A DNA stretch of 12,875 bases from an uncultured Succinivibrio sp. (GTDB taxonomy: Bacteria > Pseudomonadota > Gammaproteobacteria > Enterobacterales > Succinivibrionaceae). Numbering within the stretch: the stretch's first letter is position 1; each line of letters starts with the position of its first letter. Made by a program: the position numbers and the translations under genes. The stretch is taken from positions 1 through 12,875 of the forward strand of contig CAAGLL010000020.1 in the NCBI GenBank assembly GCA_900770725.1, in the 5' to 3' direction. This document shows positions 1 to 7,516 of this stretch, piece after piece. The notes below the pieces were generated by a model. The model worked only from the letters and a program-made list of their open reading frames with translations. It searched no databases and had not been told where the DNA came from.

Positions 1-41
1 AATGGGCGCCCTTTCGCGCTTGCGTATCCGCGATCCTGACC

Positions 42-1334
42 TCAGCGGTCGAGGCTGTCCTCGTCGAGCAGGAAGTCCATGAGGCCCAGGCGCAGGATCC
101 CCTTCTCGTCGAACCAGCTCTTGCCGTATGAGCGCGACACGACCACTTTCTTGAAGGAGTCGTCCACCAGGAGCAGGGGGCGGAGCTCCACCCGTTGCTT
201 TTCGTCATCGGCCATTGCGTACGCAGACTGTATGTAGTACTTGTGGATCCCCTTTGACGCGATGAAGTCTATTTCAAGGCTCTTCTTGGTGCGCTTGCCT
301 TGGCTGTTCGTTTCAAATGCGTCAACGACGCCGACATCCACGGAAAAGCCCCTTGCCTTGAGCTCGTTGTAAATGAGGTTTTCCATGATGTGCGTAGGTT
401 CAAGCTGGCGGAAGCCCAGATATGCGTTCCTCAGGCCGACATCCGTGCAGTAGTACTTTGACGGGTATTCAAAATACCTTTTGCCTTTGACGTCGTATCT
501 TTCGGCCTTTGAGAAAAGGAAGCTGTCCGTGAGGTAAGAGAGGTACTGGCTTACCGTTTCTGGGTCTACCTTCCTTCCCGTGACGCTGCGGACTGTATTG
601 GCAAGCTTGTTCGCGTTCGTAAGCGAGCCGATCGATGAACAGAGGCTGCTTGTCATGTCGCGCAGAATACCGGGAAGCTTGATCGCGTGCCTCTCCTCGA
701 TGTCCTTGAAGTAGATCTCGTCAAACAGGCCTTTGAGGTAGTTGGTTTTCTCCTCTTCAGCCTCAAGGTTCAGGAGGCGTGGCATGCCTCCGTAGACTGA
801 ATACTCCTCATATGCGGAATAACGGTCGCTCCCAGTGGCCTCGCAGTACTCGGCGAAGGTCAGCGGGCCAACATGGATCACATCGCCCCTGCCCCTGAAC
901 TCGGTGGACACATCCTTGGATAGGAGCTTGGAGTTGCTTCCCGTGACGTAGACATCGATGTTGTGGGCGTGGAGGAACTCGTTCAATGCGCCATAGAGCC
1001 TGACCGGCTTGTCGCGATCACGAAGCTCGTCCTTCGTGATCGCAAATTGGACTTCGTCGATGAGGATAAAGTACTTCTGGCCAGGATCGGTGCACCTAGC
1101 GCGCACGAAGGCTGCAAGCGCGGATGGATCCCTGTACTTCTCGTTGCGGTTTTCATCTAGGGCTAGCCTTACCACATTCCCGGGGGCGACCCCGTGATCA
1201 AGCAAGTGCTTGTAGAAGATATCAAAGAGAAGCGTGCTTTTCCCGCACCTCCTGATCCCGGTCACGATCTTGATCTGGCCGTTCCATTCTTTCCTTGCAA
1301 GCTGCTTGAGGCTCCTGTCCCTTCTAGCGAGCAT
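42..1334 (-). CDS. AAA-family ATPase with C-terminal DUF4143 domain
   Basis: A 430-residue protein of the widespread 'ATP-binding protein, DUF4143' family. Its cellular role is generally unknown; it probably acts in the cytoplasm on nucleic acid or a partner protein. Walker A is at residues 25-36 (TGIRRCGKSTLL), Walker B at 88-96 (YFILIDEVQ), a sensor-1-like strand at 128-138 (VYVTGSNSKLL) and an arginine finger candidate at 147-150 (RGRG). A helical/winged-helix stretch covers about 225-285. The C-terminal part has the PD-(D/E)xK-like layout: E318, then LEID around 353-356, then YYIQS 366-370, with Gln where active nucleases usually carry Lys, so catalysis is doubtful. I chose ATG 1334 because GGAGGG lies just upstream. 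The frame is open to a TTG at 1535, but that extension runs through a repeat copy. Codon use is more AT-rich than in the neighbouring genes, which suggests horizontal acquisition. No partner gene is visible. Confidence 0.9.
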   Translation of the reverse strand: MLARRDRSLKQLARKEWNGQIKIVTGIRRCGKSTLLFDIFYKHLLDHGVAPGNVVRLALDENRNEKYRDPSALAAFVRARCTDPGQKYFILIDEVQFAITKDELRDRDKPVRLYGALNEFLHAHNIDVYVTGSNSKLLSKDVSTEFRGRGDVIHVGPLTFAEYCEATGSDRYSAYEEYSVYGGMPRLLNLEAEEEKTNYLKGLFDEIYFKDIEERHAIKLPGILRDMTSSLCSSIGSLTNANKLANTVRSVTGRKVDPETVSQYLSYLTDSFLFSKAERYDVKGKRYFEYPSKYYCTDVGLRNAYLGFRQLEPTHIMENLIYNELKARGFSVDVGVVDAFETNSQGKRTKKSLEIDFIASKGIHKYYIQSAYAMADDEKQRVELRPLLLVDDSFKKVVVSRSYGKSWFDEKGILRLGLMDFLLDEDSLDR

Positions 1335-1464
1335 GGCTCCCTCCGAAATCAAGTTGGATTTGCAAGCAAGTTCCGGCTTGATAGCCCGGCGCGCCAAGGC
1401 CGAGGTTCGATCCATGCGCCATCCGTCAGGCTGAAACCTCTTCGGCAAGGAATCGAGACCGAAA

Positions 1465-1470
1465 ATTCTA
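1465..1470 (-). promoter_or_regulatory. Candidate -10 element for the ATPase gene
   Basis: TAGAAT on the minus strand abuts the end of repeat copy 1, about 130 bp upstream of the ATPase ATG. No good -35 is visible; it would have to lie inside the repeat. If real, the repeat would overlap the promoter and be placed to control it. Confidence 0.3.
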
Positions 1471-1509
1471 ATCGGAACTTTGTTGCATTGTACACTAACT
1501 TCCGATTTG
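1470..1509. repeat. 40-bp dyad repeat, copy 1
   Basis: The left arm AATCGGAA and right arm TTCCGATT form an 8-bp inverted pair. Inside it is TTTGTTGCATTG, and the repeat ends in TTTG. This is the copy nearest the ATPase gene. It matches copies 2, 4 and 5 at nearly all arm positions. Confidence 0.92.
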
Positions 1510-1600
1510 ACATCCCATATGCATTCTCCTGTCAAAACTCAGCAGTGCCAGGTTCAGGCCTGCCAAGTGCTGGCAAACAAGGAAGACTGAACCAAACTTT

Positions 1601-1640
1601 AATCGGAACTTTGTTGCAATTGGCATCAACTTCCGATTTG
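1601..1640. repeat. 40-bp dyad repeat, copy 2
   Basis: Both arms, AATCGGAA and TTCCGATT, are intact, and GTTG/CAAC add an inner 4-bp pair. CCAAAC lies 3 bp before the left arm. TCCGC follows 16 bp after the end, a motif also seen after copies 3 and 4. Together with copy 1 it has the best-preserved arms. Confidence 0.92.
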
Positions 1641-1690
1641 GTAATACAGGCCATGTCCGCTAAAGCTGTCTTGCCATATTTCATGCTATA

Positions 1691-1721
1691 GCTGGGGATG
1701 CCGCTTTGCGGCATCCCCAGC
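1691..1721. repeat. Perfect 14-bp hairpin with TTT loop
   Basis: GCTGGGGATGCCGC (1691-1704) is followed by TTT and its exact complement at 1708-1721. With a one-base bulge the pairing extends outward (TGCTAT against ATAG-CA). It lies in the spacer between repeat copies 2 and 3. Neither strand shows a T-tract after it, so it is not a standard intrinsic terminator. Confidence 0.85.
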
Positions 1722-1751
1722 ATAGGCAGCCCTTGCATAAGCGGAAGCCTC

Positions 1752-1791
1752 AATCCAAACTTTCTTGCAAAGTGCACTTACTTCCGATTTG
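1752..1791. repeat. 40-bp dyad repeat, copy 3 (degenerate left arm)
   Basis: The right arm TTCCGATTTG is intact, but the left arm reads AATCCAAA, so the outer dyad is broken. The central TTGCA and the overall 40-bp length are kept. The changes are not compensatory. Confidence 0.85.
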
Positions 1792-1880
1792 CATTTATGT
1801 TTGCGTCTCTGTCCGCCCATAGTGTCGGATTGCGGTTGTGTGCTAAAAAATCTTGTTGGAAAGCCGGATTGATCAAACAA

Positions 1881-1920
1881 AATCGGAACTTTATTGCATT
1901 GTGCACCAACTTCAGATTTG
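1881..1920. repeat. 40-bp dyad repeat, copy 4
   Basis: The left arm AATCGGAA is intact; the right arm is TTCAGATT, one substitution. The centre TTGCATTGTGCACCAAC is closest to the consensus. TCAAAC lies 2 bp before it. The following sequence (CTCATATGC, then TCCGC) resembles the flanks of copies 1 to 3. Confidence 0.9.
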
Positions 1921-2004
1921 ATGGCTCATATGCTTTTTTCCGCAGTCTCGGAAAGCGTCTTCACGCAGGAAAAGCCTGGCAGACAACTCATTCTGGCCAA
2001 ACGC

Positions 2005-2044
2005 AATCGGAACTTCATTGCATTATCGACCAAGTTTCGATTTG
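2005..2044. repeat. 40-bp dyad repeat, copy 5
   Basis: The left arm is AATCGGAAC and the right arm GTTTCGATT, which pair with one G-T opposition and one added outer G-C. CCAAAC lies 2 bp before the left arm. This is the copy nearest pgm, ending 186 bp before the pgm ATG. Confidence 0.88.
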
Positions 2045-2152
2045 AAGCGGACTGTGATTAAGCGACCGCCCTGCAAGGGCAAAGCAGGGGAGTTTCAGCC
2101 TGTTCAGGCAACCCGGGCCTTGCATGCAACAACAGCACAGCCTTGCGCAGAA

Positions 2153-2191
2153 GCACGGCGCCGCGCGGCCCAAGGCCGCCGGGCGCCGTGC
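2153..2191 (+). promoter_or_regulatory. GC-rich inverted repeat upstream of pgm
   Basis: The 10-bp arms GCACGGCGCC (2153-2162) and GGCGCCGTGC (2182-2191) enclose an inner hairpin GCGGCC-CAA-GGCCGC (2165-2179), separated by a 2x2 mismatch. It ends directly at the pgm -10 element, so it occupies the place of the -35 region and spacer. It could be an operator, or a 3' hairpin of an upstream transcript. Confidence 0.7.
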
Positions 2192-2197
2192 TAAAAT
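2189..2197 (+). promoter_or_regulatory. Candidate extended -10 promoter of pgm
   Basis: TGCTAAAAT matches the extended -10 pattern (TG, one base, then TAAAAT). No -35 hexamer is recognisable because the upstream 39 bp form a GC-rich inverted repeat. Transcription would start near 2204, leaving a leader of about 27 nt with an AGAGG ribosome binding site at 2220-2224. Confidence 0.5.
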
Positions 2198-2230
2198 CGC
2201 AACAGTCACCAAAATCAACAGAGGCAACAA

Positions 2231-3880
<1,650 letters not shown>

Positions 3881-3888
3881 CCTGGGCA

Positions 3889-3908
3889 GGGCGCGCCTTG
3901 GCGCGCCC
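3889..3908 (+). repeat. GC hairpin directly after pgm
   Basis: GGGCGCGCC, TT, GGCGCGCCC: near-perfect 9-bp arms starting 9 bp after the pgm stop. No T-tract follows. It may help protect the pgm 3' end. Confidence 0.6.
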
Positions 3909-3915
3909 GCCAGCG

Positions 3916-3943
3916 GCCCGGCCTGCGCGCCGGGCTTTCAATT
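3916..3943 (+). terminator. Probable intrinsic terminator of pgm
   Basis: The stem GCCCGGC (3916-3922) / GCCGGGC (3929-3935) has a 6-base loop and is followed by TTTCAATTC, a short, imperfect T-rich tail. It is the second of three hairpins in this gap. Confidence 0.55.
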
Positions 3944-3946
3944 CAC

Positions 3947-3968
3947 AGGCGGCGCCATCGCGCCGCCT
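3947..3968 (+). repeat. Third hairpin before the HAD gene
   Basis: AGGCGGCGC (3947-3955), CATC, GCGCCGCCT (3960-3968) form a 9-bp stem with a 4-base loop. It ends 29 bp before the ATG of the HAD phosphatase, so it may sit in that gene's leader. Confidence 0.55.
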
Positions 3969-3997
3969 CCCAATCCAAAGCCTTCCAGCCTTGAAAG

Positions 3998-4867
3998 ATG
4001 GACACGCAAAACCCCTTCAAAAGGCGCTGGCGCCTTGCAGCCTTCGATCTTGACGGCACGCTCTTGCGCCGCGACAAGACCATAAGCCCGCGCACGGCCG
4101 CGGCCGTGCGCGCGATCGCCTCCTCGGGGCGCATCGCGGCCATCGCCACCGGGCGCCACCCCAACTCGGCGCTGAGGTTCTTCGAGGCGATGGGCGCGCT
4201 CTCTAAAGGTTCGCTTGCCGTCTGCTTCAACGGCTCGGCCGTGGTCTCGATGGATGCCTTCAAGAAGGCAGGCTCGCCCGACTCGCGCTTCCCCACGCTC
4301 TGGGAGGACACGGCAGGCGCCTCCGAGATGGCGATGCTCGACGGCGAGAGCCGCCGCGCCGGGCTCTACCTGCACGCCTACTCGAAGTCCCACTCGCTCG
4401 TGGTGGAGAAGGTCACGCGCTTTTCAATGCGCGAGATCTTCCACTCGAAGGTGGCCTACAAGGAAGGCTGGGATTTCAAGAGCCATCGCGATGAGCGCTA
4501 CTACAAGGCGGTGGCGACCGGGGAGCCTCAAGCTATCGACGCCTTCCGCGCCAGCCTCCCGCAGAAAGTGAAGGACGCCTTTGCCGTCATGCGCACCGAC
4601 GCGAACTTCCTGGAGTTCATCCCCCACGGGAACTCCAAGGGCACGGCGCTGTTGCGCATGTGCGCAAGCCTGGGGGTTGACCCTGCCGAGGCGGTGGCCT
4701 TTGGCGATGCCGAAAACGATATTGCAATGATAAGGAACGCGGGGCTCGGCATCGCCATGGGCAACGCCACCTGCGATCTCAAGGCCCAGGCGGATTGCGT
4801 CACGGCCACCAACATGGAGGACGGCGTCGCCATCGCCGTCGAGCGGCTTTTGAAGGAGGGCTGCTGA
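3998..4867 (+). CDS. Cof-type HAD-IIB hydrolase (sugar/nucleotide phosphatase)
   Basis: A 289-residue cytosolic haloacid-dehalogenase-superfamily phosphatase. Motif I is FDLDGTLL (nucleophile D17, acid D19), motif II IATGR (49-53), motif III K214 in GNSKGTALL, and motif IV GDAEND (236-241). The long cap between motifs II and III is typical of subclass IIB (Cof/YidA/YwpJ). Relatives hydrolyse small phosphorylated metabolites such as sugar phosphates, pyridoxal phosphate or flavin nucleotides; the substrate cannot be read from sequence. An in-frame TGA lies immediately upstream (3992-3994), so ATG 3998 is the earliest possible start, although its ribosome binding site is poor (GAAAG directly adjacent). 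The stop codon overlaps the start of the ABC gene, indicating co-expression. Confidence 0.92.
   Translation: MDTQNPFKRRWRLAAFDLDGTLLRRDKTISPRTAAAVRAIASSGRIAAIATGRHPNSALRFFEAMGALSKGSLAVCFNGSAVVSMDAFKKAGSPDSRFPTLWEDTAGASEMAMLDGESRRAGLYLHAYSKSHSLVVEKVTRFSMREIFHSKVAYKEGWDFKSHRDERYYKAVATGEPQAIDAFRASLPQKVKDAFAVMRTDANFLEFIPHGNSKGTALLRMCASLGVDPAEAVAFGDAENDIAMIRNAGLGIAMGNATCDLKAQADCVTATNMEDGVAIAVERLLKEGC
4854..4859 (+). promoter_or_regulatory. Ribosome binding site for the ABC gene inside the HAD gene
   Basis: AGGAGG, 7 bases before ATG 4867, embedded in the last codons of the HAD gene. This decides the ABC start over the TTG at 4795 and supports translational coupling. Confidence 0.85.
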
Positions 4868-6690
4868 TGTTCAAGTTCCAGATCCTAAACGAGGAGCAGC
4901 GCAGGAAGGATCCTGCGCTCGAGGAGCGCCTCCACGGCAGCGACAGCCTGCCGCTGATGCTCTCGATCCGCTCGTTCTTCCGCATCGCAGTCCCCTACTG
5001 GAAGAGCCGCGACAGCATCAGGGCGTGGATCCTGCTTGCTCTCATCATCGGGCTCACCGCCGGGGCCATCTGGATCGCAACTGCGATCAACGCCTGGTAC
5101 AAGGCGTTCTGGGATACCATCCAGAACTACGACATCCCGGGCTTCAAGCACCAGCTGCTGATCTTCGTGATCCTGGCGTCCATCCACGTGGTGGTCTCGG
5201 TCTACAACGCCTACTTGAGATCGCGCCTTGCGATCCGCTGGAGGCGCTGGCTTACCGAGAAGGTGATGGGGGAGTGGCTCTCGGACGATGCCTACTACCG
5301 CATGCAGCTTATAGACCGCAAGACCGAGAACCCCGATCAGCGTATCTCCGAGGATCTGAACTCCTTCGTCTCGGGCACGATCTCGCTGCTCCTTGGCACC
5401 GCGTCCGATCTTGCGATGATCGGGACCTTCGGGGTGGTGCTCTGGGACCTCTCGCACTCGGTCACGCTCACGCTGTGGAACGACGCGAAGATCACGCTCC
5501 CCGACGGCTACCTGCTCTACCTGGCGATCGTCTATGCAGTGGGCGGCACCGCGCTGACCTTCCTCTTCGGAAAGCCGCTCGTCAAGCTGAACTTCCGCCA
5601 GCAGCGCCGCGAGGCCGACTTCCGCTTCAGCCTCGTGAGGATCAGGGAGAACAGCGAGTCGGTCTCGCTCTACCACGGCGAGGCCGAGGAGGGCAGGATC
5701 CTGGGATCGAGGTTCCTCGCCCTGGTCTCGAACTACCTGAAGCTCATCACCTGCGAGAAGCGCCTGGGGTTCTTCACGCTGGGCTACGCGCAGCTTGCGG
5801 TGATCTTCCCGATCCTGGTCGCAGCCCCGATGTACTTTGCCAAGATCATCACCATGGGCAGCATCATGCAGATCTCCTCGGCCTTCGGCAGGGTGCAGGA
5901 CTCGCTCTCCACGGTCATCAACAACTTCTCCTCATGGGCCTCGTTCAAGGCCGACGTCGACCGTCTGGCGCTCTTCTTCGACAGCATGGCGCGCGCGGAT
6001 GCGGTCAAGTGCTTAAAGCCCGCCGAGGAAGGCGGCAGCTTCAGGGCCCAGGGCCTCGAGGTCAGGACCCCGCAGGGCCAGGTGCTCTGCAATGGCCTCA
6101 GCCTTGAGCTCAAGCCCGGCGACCGCCTGCTCGTGCGCGGCCGCTCAGGCTGCGGCAAGTCGACCCTGGTGCGCGCCATCGCCGGGATCTGGCCTTTCGC
6201 AGTAGGCTCCATCACCTACCCGAAGGATGCAAAAGCCCTGTTCTTAAGCCAGAGGCCCTACCTGCCGCTGGGGACGCTGCGCGAGGCCTGCTGCTACCCG
6301 GGCAAGCCTGAGGACGTGGAGAAGGGCGAAGTGGAGAAATATCTTGAGGCGCTGGGGCTTGGCGCCTTCATAGGAAAGCTCGATCAGGAGGACAACTGGG
6401 CGCAGATCCTATCCTTAGGCGAGCAGCAGCGCGTGGCCATCGTGAGGGCGCTCTTGCAAAAGCCCGGGCTATTGATCCTCGATGAGGCCACCTCGGCCCT
6501 CGATCCTGCCTTGGAGGAGCGTGCCTGCACGCTCCTCTCAAGGGAGCTTCCAAAGGCCATCGTGCTGAGCGTGGGACATAGGCCCTCGCTTGCGCGCTTC
6601 CACAACCTGAGCCTTGACTGCAAGGACGGGGCATGGAAGAAAGGCGTGCTCCCAAGTGAGGAAGGCACATCCGTAGACGGCGCTTTGTAA
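4867..6690 (+). CDS. YddA/SbmA-like ABC transporter, fused permease and ATPase
   Basis: A 607-residue inner-membrane half-transporter, expected to dimerise. The N-terminal 370 residues hold hydrophobic segments near 52-77, 97-115, 172-195, 215-235 and 304-328. They also carry ENPDQRISED (154-163), characteristic of the ABC_membrane_2/SbmA-BacA group. The nucleotide-binding domain has Walker A GRSGCGKST (425-433), Q-loop LSQRPYLP (460-467), signature LSLGEQQR (515-522), Walker B LLILDE (535-540) and H-loop His571, so it should be an active ATPase. Relatives (E. coli YddA, BacA, mycobacterial Rv1819c) move peptides, cobalamin or hydrophilic compounds; the substrate here is unknown. The start overlaps the preceding HAD stop by one base. 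Both proteins are probably made in a fixed ratio, but a functional link is only inferred. Confidence 0.93.
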   Translation: MFKFQILNEEQRRKDPALEERLHGSDSLPLMLSIRSFFRIAVPYWKSRDSIRAWILLALIIGLTAGAIWIATAINAWYKAFWDTIQNYDIPGFKHQLLIFVILASIHVVVSVYNAYLRSRLAIRWRRWLTEKVMGEWLSDDAYYRMQLIDRKTENPDQRISEDLNSFVSGTISLLLGTASDLAMIGTFGVVLWDLSHSVTLTLWNDAKITLPDGYLLYLAIVYAVGGTALTFLFGKPLVKLNFRQQRREADFRFSLVRIRENSESVSLYHGEAEEGRILGSRFLALVSNYLKLITCEKRLGFFTLGYAQLAVIFPILVAAPMYFAKIITMGSIMQISSAFGRVQDSLSTVINNFSSWASFKADVDRLALFFDSMARADAVKCLKPAEEGGSFRAQGLEVRTPQGQVLCNGLSLELKPGDRLLVRGRSGCGKSTLVRAIAGIWPFAVGSITYPKDAKALFLSQRPYLPLGTLREACCYPGKPEDVEKGEVEKYLEALGLGAFIGKLDQEDNWAQILSLGEQQRVAIVRALLQKPGLLILDEATSALDPALEERACTLLSRELPKAIVLSVGHRPSLARFHNLSLDCKDGAWKKGVLPSEEGTSVDGAL

Positions 6691-6712
6691 GAGCGCCGCG
6701 CAGGGCTAGAAT
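6685..6712 (+). promoter_or_regulatory. Candidate promoter for the 104-residue membrane protein gene
   Basis: TTGTAA (6685-6690) and TAGAAT (6707-6712) are separated by 16 bp. The -35 overlaps the ABC gene's stop codon. Initiation near 6719 would put the hairpin at 6721-6747 at the very 5' end of the transcript. Confidence 0.5.
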
Positions 6713-6720
6713 ATGCAATG

Positions 6721-6747
6721 CCGCCGCGCAGGACAAAAGCGCGGCGG
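6721..6747 (+). promoter_or_regulatory. 5'-leader hairpin
   Basis: CCGCCGCGC (6721-6729) pairs perfectly with GCGCGGCGG (6739-6747) around a 9-base A-rich loop. It lies between the candidate promoter and the ribosome binding site of the small membrane protein gene. It may stabilise the RNA or be an operator. Confidence 0.55.
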
Positions 6748-6783
6748 AAAGCAGGACGCGCCTTATCAGGGCACGGAGGATCG

Positions 6784-7098
6784 ATGGCAAAGGACAAGGA
6801 CAAGAAGGCGCGCAAGGAGCGCGGCAGCCTTGAGGATGAGAAGAGCCGCTCGCTCTCGCTCTCCCTCGTGCTGGGCTTCTCCGTCTTCGGGATCTACCTT
6901 GCCTGGGAGCTGCGCTCAAGCCCCGACACCTCGACGGTGGCCGTCGTGCTGCTCGTGGTGTCACTCATTGCGCTAATCCTCACCGTGCTCAACATCCTGA
7001 ACGCCAATCCAGTGAAGCGCCGCAGCGGCGAGAACCGCCAGGCGCAGCACCGCACTCCGGCGCGCAACTCCCAGCCACGCAGGCCCCGGGAGCGCTGA
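6784..7098 (+). CDS. Small membrane protein of unknown function, two helices
   Basis: A 104-residue protein not recognised as any family. It has a very basic, charged N-terminus (MAKDKDKKARKERG), two hydrophobic segments (about residues 26-42 and 51-72) separated by a short loop with Ser-Pro-Asp, and an Arg/Pro/Gln-rich C-terminal tail with no hydrophobicity. The positive-inside rule would place both ends in the cytoplasm. GGAGG lies 4 bases before ATG 6784, which decides the start; the frame is open 22 codons further up to an unsupported start at 6718. It follows the ABC gene by 93 bp but appears to have its own promoter. Good Shine-Dalgarno spacing and coherent topology make it a likely real gene. 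Confidence 0.75.
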   Translation: MAKDKDKKARKERGSLEDEKSRSLSLSLVLGFSVFGIYLAWELRSSPDTSTVAVVLLVVSLIALILTVLNILNANPVKRRSGENRQAQHRTPARNSQPRRPRER

Positions 7099-7471
7099 AA
7101 GCATCTCAGAAAGCCCCAAGGGGCATCACTCCAAGGCCTTGGCTGCGCCCAGGCCTTGGACGATGCGCAGCTGCCAACCAAGCCCCAAAACCATCCAGCC
7201 ACCAAGGCCCACGGCAAGCGCCACACGCATGGCGCGGATGCAAGGCTGCCGTTTTGCCGCCTGTCAGATGCAAGGATGAACGCAATTGGCATCCAAGGAA
7301 AATTAAACTCCAAAAAGAGGCTGCGCGGCTGCGCTGCGAAGAAGGCTTGAACTTGAAAAATGAATAGTTTCCACGGCATCGCTGGAGGCGTGGGGAGGGG
7401 CGGCCGGGGCGGCGCGCCGCGCCGGATAGGCCCTGCGGCGAGGGCAGGAATAGAAGAAGGCAAACAAGGAC
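7099..7471. other. Non-coding stretch with several inverted repeats
   Basis: No supported gene is seen in about 370 bp. Visible structure: GCCCC/GGGGC (7113-7124); 10-bp arms TCCAAGGCCT and AGGCCTTGGA (7130-7160, 11-base loop); GCGCCA/TGGCGC (7218-7235); GATGCAAGG twice, about 29 bp apart (near 7237 and 7266); and the palindrome GCGGCGCGCCGC (7409-7420). None has a T-tract, so the terminator of the preceding small gene is unclear. A 189-residue minus-strand frame crosses it without family resemblance or ribosome binding site. Confidence 0.6.
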
Positions 7472-7500
7472 AAGAAAGGAGGGCGCAGCCCTCCTTTCTT
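7472..7500 (-). terminator. Intrinsic terminator of the alanine symporter gene
   Basis: A perfect 13-bp stem, AAGAAAGGAGGGC / GCCCTCCTTTCTT, with a GCA loop (TGC on the minus strand). It starts 17 bp after the symporter's stop. The minus-strand stem ends in TTTCTT followed by a T-containing tail. Confidence 0.85.
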
Positions 7501-7516
7501 GAGATCGCTCTAGGCG

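Larger units (their letters stand above)
1335..2152. other. AT-richer non-coding region carrying the repeat array
   Basis: About 800 bp separate the ATPase start from the pgm leader. Several ORFs of 60-165 residues cross it, but none has a convincing ribosome binding site or recognisable protein family, and they run through the repeats in different frames. What is visible is five 40-bp repeats, a long perfect hairpin, a small palindrome-centred hairpin at 1546-1575 (TGCCAG/CTGGCA arms), GCCCT-GCA-AGGGC at 2068-2080 and the 10-bp palindrome TTGCATGCAA at 2120-2129. I regard the region as the upstream control region of the ATPase plus the upstream flank of pgm. Confidence 0.7.

Noticed and set aside
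1348..1382. Possible sixth degenerate repeat copy in the ATPase leader
   Set aside because: It shares only TTGCA and AAGTTCCG with shifted spacing; its ATCAAG/CTTGAT dyad differs from the array arms.
1691..1721. Hairpin as an intrinsic terminator
   Set aside because: No T-tract follows on either strand.
1470..2044. CRISPR array
   Set aside because: Spacers are 84-111 bp and uneven, repeats are diverged, and no cas gene is visible.
1698..2045. Plus-strand 115-residue ORF (and other small ORFs over the repeats) as genes
   Set aside because: They have no ribosome binding site or family match and simply run through repeat copies in different frames.
4795..4866. Upstream TTG start for the ABC gene
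   Set aside because: The product would begin with an Arg/His-rich shadow of the HAD gene; AGGAGG precedes ATG 4867.
5025..6107. 360-residue plus-strand ORF inside the ABC gene
   Set aside because: It is a shadow frame; all ABC motifs are in the other frame.
6894..7463. 189-residue minus-strand ORF
   Set aside because: It overlaps the small membrane protein and the dyad-rich gap, has no ribosome binding site and no recognisable domain.
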